NCBI GenBank assembly: GCA_900555435.1
Contig: USLH01000051.1
Coordinates: 1 to 15,562 of the forward strand
Direction of reading: 5' to 3'
Origin: an uncultured Oscillospiraceae bacterium
Lineage (GTDB): Bacteria; Bacillota; Clostridia; Oscillospirales; Ruminococcaceae
DNA: 15,562 nt
Both the position numbers and the translations under genes were made by a program. The notes beneath the pieces were generated by a model. The model saw only the letters and a program-made list of their open reading frames with translations, was not told the origin of the DNA and searched no databases. Shown piece by piece: positions 12,675-15,562 of this stretch (positions within the stretch are counted from its first letter, which is position 1; the number at the start of each line of letters is the position of its first letter).

Positions 12675-14906
12675 ATGAAATGGTTCTCCAGGAAGCCCTT
12701 TGCAGCTTTACTGGTATCGATGGCTCTGGTGGCGTTTTTGCCGCTTCTGCTCAACAATCTTTTTTATATCCGCTTCCGCAGCACCGTGCTGGAACAGCAG
12801 GAAACGCTGACGGAAGAATCTTTAAAATTCAGCGTCCAGCAGATTGATCGTACCCTTCTGGACTTAAGCGCAACGGAAATGCAGCTCAGCGACTCCTTCG
12901 AACGCCTGAGCATCCCTGCGGAAGGAGCGATGACCCCCGCCGACCGTATGGATCTGTGGGAGATCCGGCAGCAGCTTCGCAAAGAGATCTCCATTGGCTC
13001 CGAATACGTCAGCGCCATCTACCTCTATTCCGCCGAATCCGGTCAGGCCGTGGCAAATACCGGCATTTATTCCGAGGATGTCCTCTATCGGAGCCTTTAT
13101 AAAAGGCGAAATGTTTCCCGGGATGCCGTAACGCTCCTTCACAGCACCTATTCCCACGGACGGCTTTTCGCCCTGGACGAAGAAAATTTGGTCTTTGCCG
13201 GGAGCATCGGGAAGCACCCGGACGGAACCCCCAAAAAGCAGATCGTCCTGCTTCTGCGGCCCAGCTTCTATTCCACCCTGATCGATAAAGCCAACGTAGA
13301 AGGCGGCGTTTTCGTCCTTCTGGATTCCTACGGGACCGTTCTGGCCCTGAGCGACAAAACCGGCGGCTCTCTGGACACGGATACATTGGAAACGCTCTGC
13401 TCCTCTCTCCTTTCCGACAGTTTTTCCTTGAACGGGGATTCGGCACGGCTCTTTTCCATCAGCTCCACCATCGGCGGCTATCAGGTTAAGGCCGCTATCC
13501 CCTATTCCCACCTTCTGGACAGCAGCCGTGAAATGCAGAAATACTACTGGATCCTTTTGACGGCTTCCGTGGGGCTGGGGCTTCTGCTGGCGATCTTCTT
13601 AAGCCGCCAGAACGTCATGCCCTTAAACCAGATGATCGACTACATCCGGAAAAACTACGGCCAGAGCTCCGGGGAGACCCAGGGTCTGGAACAGATCAAG
13701 TCTGCTGTCGACTCCCTTCTGGATCAGCAGCGGGTCAATCAGGAGCAGCTCCGGCAATATGAATCCGCCCTTACCCGCAGCCGCCTTCGGGACACGCTCA
13801 GAGGCGACGCCGCAGAGGGAGAAGGCTTCTCCCTTCCGCCGGACTGCCGCTACGCCGCCGTTTGCTATACCTCCCATACCGACCCGGAGGTTTTAAAAGA
13901 CTGGCTTTTAAGATCTCAATCCACCCTTCCGGAAACGATCTTCAACCACACCGTCATCCTGGACGGCATCGTGACGGAAGTTCTCGGTTCCTCCGACCCG
14001 GATTTTTCCGAAGGAACCATCGAAGACCTCCTTACCGCCCGGATCAGCTGGCTGGACCAGCAAAACGCCCCGGCTGCCGTGGCCGCTTTCAGCAACCTCC
14101 ATTCAGACCCCCGGGAGCTGGAACGGGCCTACGGCGAAGCCTCTATGGCGCTGGATTTTTCCCATGCACAGACCGACGCCGTCCTGACCAGCTTTTCCAG
14201 CTGCCGCTTCCGCACCTCGTCCCTTTTAAGGGACTGGCGCCATCTGGATAAGCAGCTGCTGTTCTCTTCTGCCATTGCGGAGGAGCGGTTTGGCGACGCT
14301 TCCCGGATCCTTCCCGGCCTTTTCCCGGCGGAATTCTTAGAAGAATATTTCCCGGAATCGGATGTTTCCACCCTTCATCTTTCTTCTTTGAAATTCCAGT
14401 TCCTTCATGACACCGACAACATCCGGGATTTCTTGGACCTTTCCGAAGAAAAATGGAACCGCTTCCTGCAGGAGCTGCTCTATTGCCGCAGCCATCGGAA
14501 GCTCCTCCGCCTGATGGAAGAGCTCCTCCGGCAGGCCGCCGAGGAAGCGCCCCGGCTCCCCGCCGACTCCGAAGGCAGCCGGGTGGACGAGATCAAACGC
14601 TACATCCGGGAAAATTATACGGATCCGCAGCTCTCCGTTTCCTCAGTGGCAGAAGCCTTTGACCTCTCCGCCAACAACCTGTCTCAGCTTTTCAGCCGGA
14701 AATCGGATCAGGGCGTCCTCGACTTTATCCACTCCGTCCGGATGGAAAAAGCGGGGCAGCTTTTAAGGGAAGCCCCCGACCGCACCATTCAGGAGATTGC
14801 ATTCCTTACCGGTTACACCAGCATCCTGACCTTCAACCGGAAGTTCAAATTCCTCTACGGCCAGACTCCTACCGAATACCGCAAACGCTTTGCCGGTCAG
14901 AAATGA
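12675..14906 (+). CDS. Membrane-bound AraC-family regulator (sensor-type, large)
   Basis: A 743-residue protein. Residues ~9-31 are a membrane helix, ~32-285 a predicted extracytoplasmic sensor region of dCache style (AIYLYSAESGQ, GGVFVLLDSYGTVLALSD), ~290-309 a second membrane helix (YYWILLTASVGLGLLLAIFL), followed by a cytoplasmic linker and a C-terminal AraC double HTH at ~640-740 (IKRYIRENYTDPQLSVSSVA, NLSQLFSRKSDQGVLDF, TIQEIAFLTGYTSILTFNRK). Proteins of this layout, common in Paenibacillus and Clostridia, sit next to Lpl/Ytc-type sugar transporters and sense an extracellular ligand or binding protein. I choose ATG 12675 because GGAGG lies seven bases before it; an in-frame ATG at 12660 has no ribosome site. 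The binding-protein gene downstream is a likely target. Confidence 0.9.
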   Translation: MKWFSRKPFAALLVSMALVAFLPLLLNNLFYIRFRSTVLEQQETLTEESLKFSVQQIDRTLLDLSATEMQLSDSFERLSIPAEGAMTPADRMDLWEIRQQLRKEISIGSEYVSAIYLYSAESGQAVANTGIYSEDVLYRSLYKRRNVSRDAVTLLHSTYSHGRLFALDEENLVFAGSIGKHPDGTPKKQIVLLLRPSFYSTLIDKANVEGGVFVLLDSYGTVLALSDKTGGSLDTDTLETLCSSLLSDSFSLNGDSARLFSISSTIGGYQVKAAIPYSHLLDSSREMQKYYWILLTASVGLGLLLAIFLSRQNVMPLNQMIDYIRKNYGQSSGETQGLEQIKSAVDSLLDQQRVNQEQLRQYESALTRSRLRDTLRGDAAEGEGFSLPPDCRYAAVCYTSHTDPEVLKDWLLRSQSTLPETIFNHTVILDGIVTEVLGSSDPDFSEGTIEDLLTARISWLDQQNAPAAVAAFSNLHSDPRELERAYGEASMALDFSHAQTDAVLTSFSSCRFRTSSLLRDWRHLDKQLLFSSAIAEERFGDASRILPGLFPAEFLEEYFPESDVSTLHLSSLKFQFLHDTDNIRDFLDLSEEKWNRFLQELLYCRSHRKLLRLMEELLRQAAEEAPRLPADSEGSRVDEIKRYIRENYTDPQLSVSSVAEAFDLSANNLSQLFSRKSDQGVLDFIHSVRMEKAGQLLREAPDRTIQEIAFLTGYTSILTFNRKFKFLYGQTPTEYRKRFAGQK

Positions 14907-14911
14907 GTCAG

Positions 14912-14953
14912 AAAGGCTTCTGCCCTGTTTTCCTCAAGGCAGGAGCCTTTTTA
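14912..14953 (+). terminator. Terminator of the membrane AraC gene
   Basis: A 13-bp stem, AAAGGCTTCTGCC (14912-14924) with GGCAGGAGCCTTT (14938-14950) including one G-U pair, ends in TTTTT. It lies six bases after the stop. Confidence 0.88.
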
Positions 14954-14983
14954 CACGCCTTAAAACAAAATACCGCCACAATT

Positions 14984-15022
14984 CCGTCAAACCTCTGTCA
15001 TTTTTTGGTAAAAATGCCGTCA
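14984..15022 (+). promoter_or_regulatory. Three phased CYGTCA repeats before the binding-protein promoter
   Basis: CCGTCA (14984-14989), CTGTCA (14995-15000) and CCGTCA (15017-15022) are direct repeats starting 11 and 22 bases apart, thus on one face of the helix. The last begins 17 bases before the -35. This is the arrangement expected for tandem AraC-type activator subsites; identity of the activator is inferred. Confidence 0.6.
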
Positions 15023-15033
15023 GAAACTGTTGA

Positions 15034-15062
15034 TTGCAAAAAAGCCTTCCTTCCCTTATGAT
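15034..15062 (+). promoter_or_regulatory. Promoter of the sugar-binding lipoprotein gene
   Basis: TTGCAA (15034-15039), a 17-base spacer and TATGAT (15057-15062) are followed by a 67-base leader ending in AAGGAGG before the ATG at 15130. The leader contains short inverted repeats but no riboswitch I can recognise. Confidence 0.75.
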
Positions 15063-15129
15063 TAAGGCAAGGAAAAGGCCCATGGGCCGACCGTTCGCAT
15101 CATACACAAAACGAAGGAGGATATCCCAG

Positions 15130-15562
15130 ATGAAAAAAAGCAAACTTTTCGCAAGGATCTTTTCCATCCTGCTGTGTTCCGTTCTGACCGCTTCTGCCAT
15201 GAGCGGCTGCGGCAACAAGGGCGGTGAAAGCAGCACCCCTTCTCAGAGCTCTGACAGCTCTTCTTCCAGCGCCGGATCCGAATCCAGCTCCGACGGAAAA
15301 GGCGATCTTTACATCGAAGGCAGCGAAGGCGTCACCCTGACCTACTGGATCCCCATCGGCAGCACCGCCGCCCAGAACTACGAGACTCTGGCGGAGCACC
15401 CCTACTTCCAGTGGCTCAAAGAGCAGACCGGCGTCAACGTCGAGTTCATCCATCCTTCCGACGAGCAGAAATCTCAGCAGCTGAACCTGATGATCGCTTC
15501 CGGAAAATACTATGATATGCTGTACTGCCCCGACTATCCCGGAAGCGATCATCAGGTTCAGC
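15130..15562 (+). CDS. Carbohydrate ABC transporter substrate-binding lipoprotein (N-terminal part)
   Basis: 144 codons before the window edge. It begins with a lipoprotein signal peptide: basic KKSK, a hydrophobic core, then SAMSGC with the lipid-attachment Cys at 27. A Ser-rich low-complexity linker follows (about residues 35-57), typical of Firmicute surface lipoproteins. The mature part has TLTYWIPIG, LAEHPYFQWLKEQTGVNVEF and LMIASGKYYDM, matching the large sugar-binding proteins of the LipO/YtcQ type that work with LplB/YtcP permeases. The ATG lies nine bases after AAGGAGG. The protein should sit on the outer face of the membrane and capture an oligosaccharide. The permease genes are presumably downstream, outside the window. 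Confidence 0.88.
   Translation, partial: MKKSKLFARIFSILLCSVLTASAMSGCGNKGGESSTPSQSSDSSSSSAGSESSSDGKGDLYIEGSEGVTLTYWIPIGSTAAQNYETLAEHPYFQWLKEQTGVNVEFIHPSDEQKSQQLNLMIASGKYYDMLYCPDYPGSDHQVQ

Overview
The window looks like a metagenomic contig of mixed origin. From about position 560 to the right end it reads as a moderately GC-rich Clostridia-type Firmicute, probably an uncultured gut Oscillospirales-like bacterium. Strong AGGAGG ribosome sites precede almost every gene, sigma-A hexamers are clear, and the content is typical: a GH78-like rhamnosidase, sugar TIM-barrel/dehydrogenase operons, AraC regulators and a serine-linkered sugar-binding lipoprotein. The first ~550 bases differ. They hold the start of a ferrochelatase and the tail of a VUT/YhhQ-type transporter, which look proteobacterial, and they join the Firmicute DNA in the middle of an open reading frame. 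That join is most simply an assembly chimera. The taxonomy is inferred from protein and signal style, not from a search.

Layout. 1-120 (-): 5' end of hemH. 252-280: terminator. 305-2506 (-): GH78-like alpha-L-rhamnosidase whose C-terminus has been replaced in frame by a transporter tail. 2724-3802 (-): two-gene unit of a previously easy-to-miss 57-residue protein followed by an XRE regulator that carries a 15-residue, cysteine-bearing beta-repeat domain; three copies of a CAACC-N3-GGTTG-like dyad surround it. 4120-4920 (-): cupin/AraC regulator, divergent from 5027-7826 (+), an operon with a Gfo/Idh/MocA dehydrogenase between two metal-dependent TIM-barrel isomerase/epimerases. 7854-7892: long bidirectional terminator. 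7986-11614 (-): an operon, in transcription order, of a small HAD phosphatase-like protein, a SIS-domain (AgaS-like) enzyme, a class II (KbaY/AgaY-like) aldolase and a GH109-like glycosidase. 11722-12573 (+): soluble AraC regulator. 12675-14906 (+): membrane-bound AraC regulator. 15130-15562 (+): start of a carbohydrate ABC transporter binding lipoprotein, cut by the window edge.

How it fits together. This is a glycan-use locus. The binding protein, with permeases presumably beyond the edge, would bring in an oligosaccharide, sensed by the membrane AraC protein. Cytoplasmic rhamnosidase and GH109-like enzyme would trim it. SIS and aldolase enzymes suggest an amino-sugar/tagatose-phosphate route such as GalNAc or galactosamine use, and the dehydrogenase/TIM-barrel operon suggests oxidation-epimerisation or keto-sugar chemistry.

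The most interesting non-coding signals are two. One is the set of three dyads around the XRE unit. The other is a CYGTCA-type repeat placed exactly 17 bases before the -35 box of two promoters: the binding-protein promoter and an apparently orphan plus-strand promoter at 7945-7973 that points antisense into the GH109-like gene.
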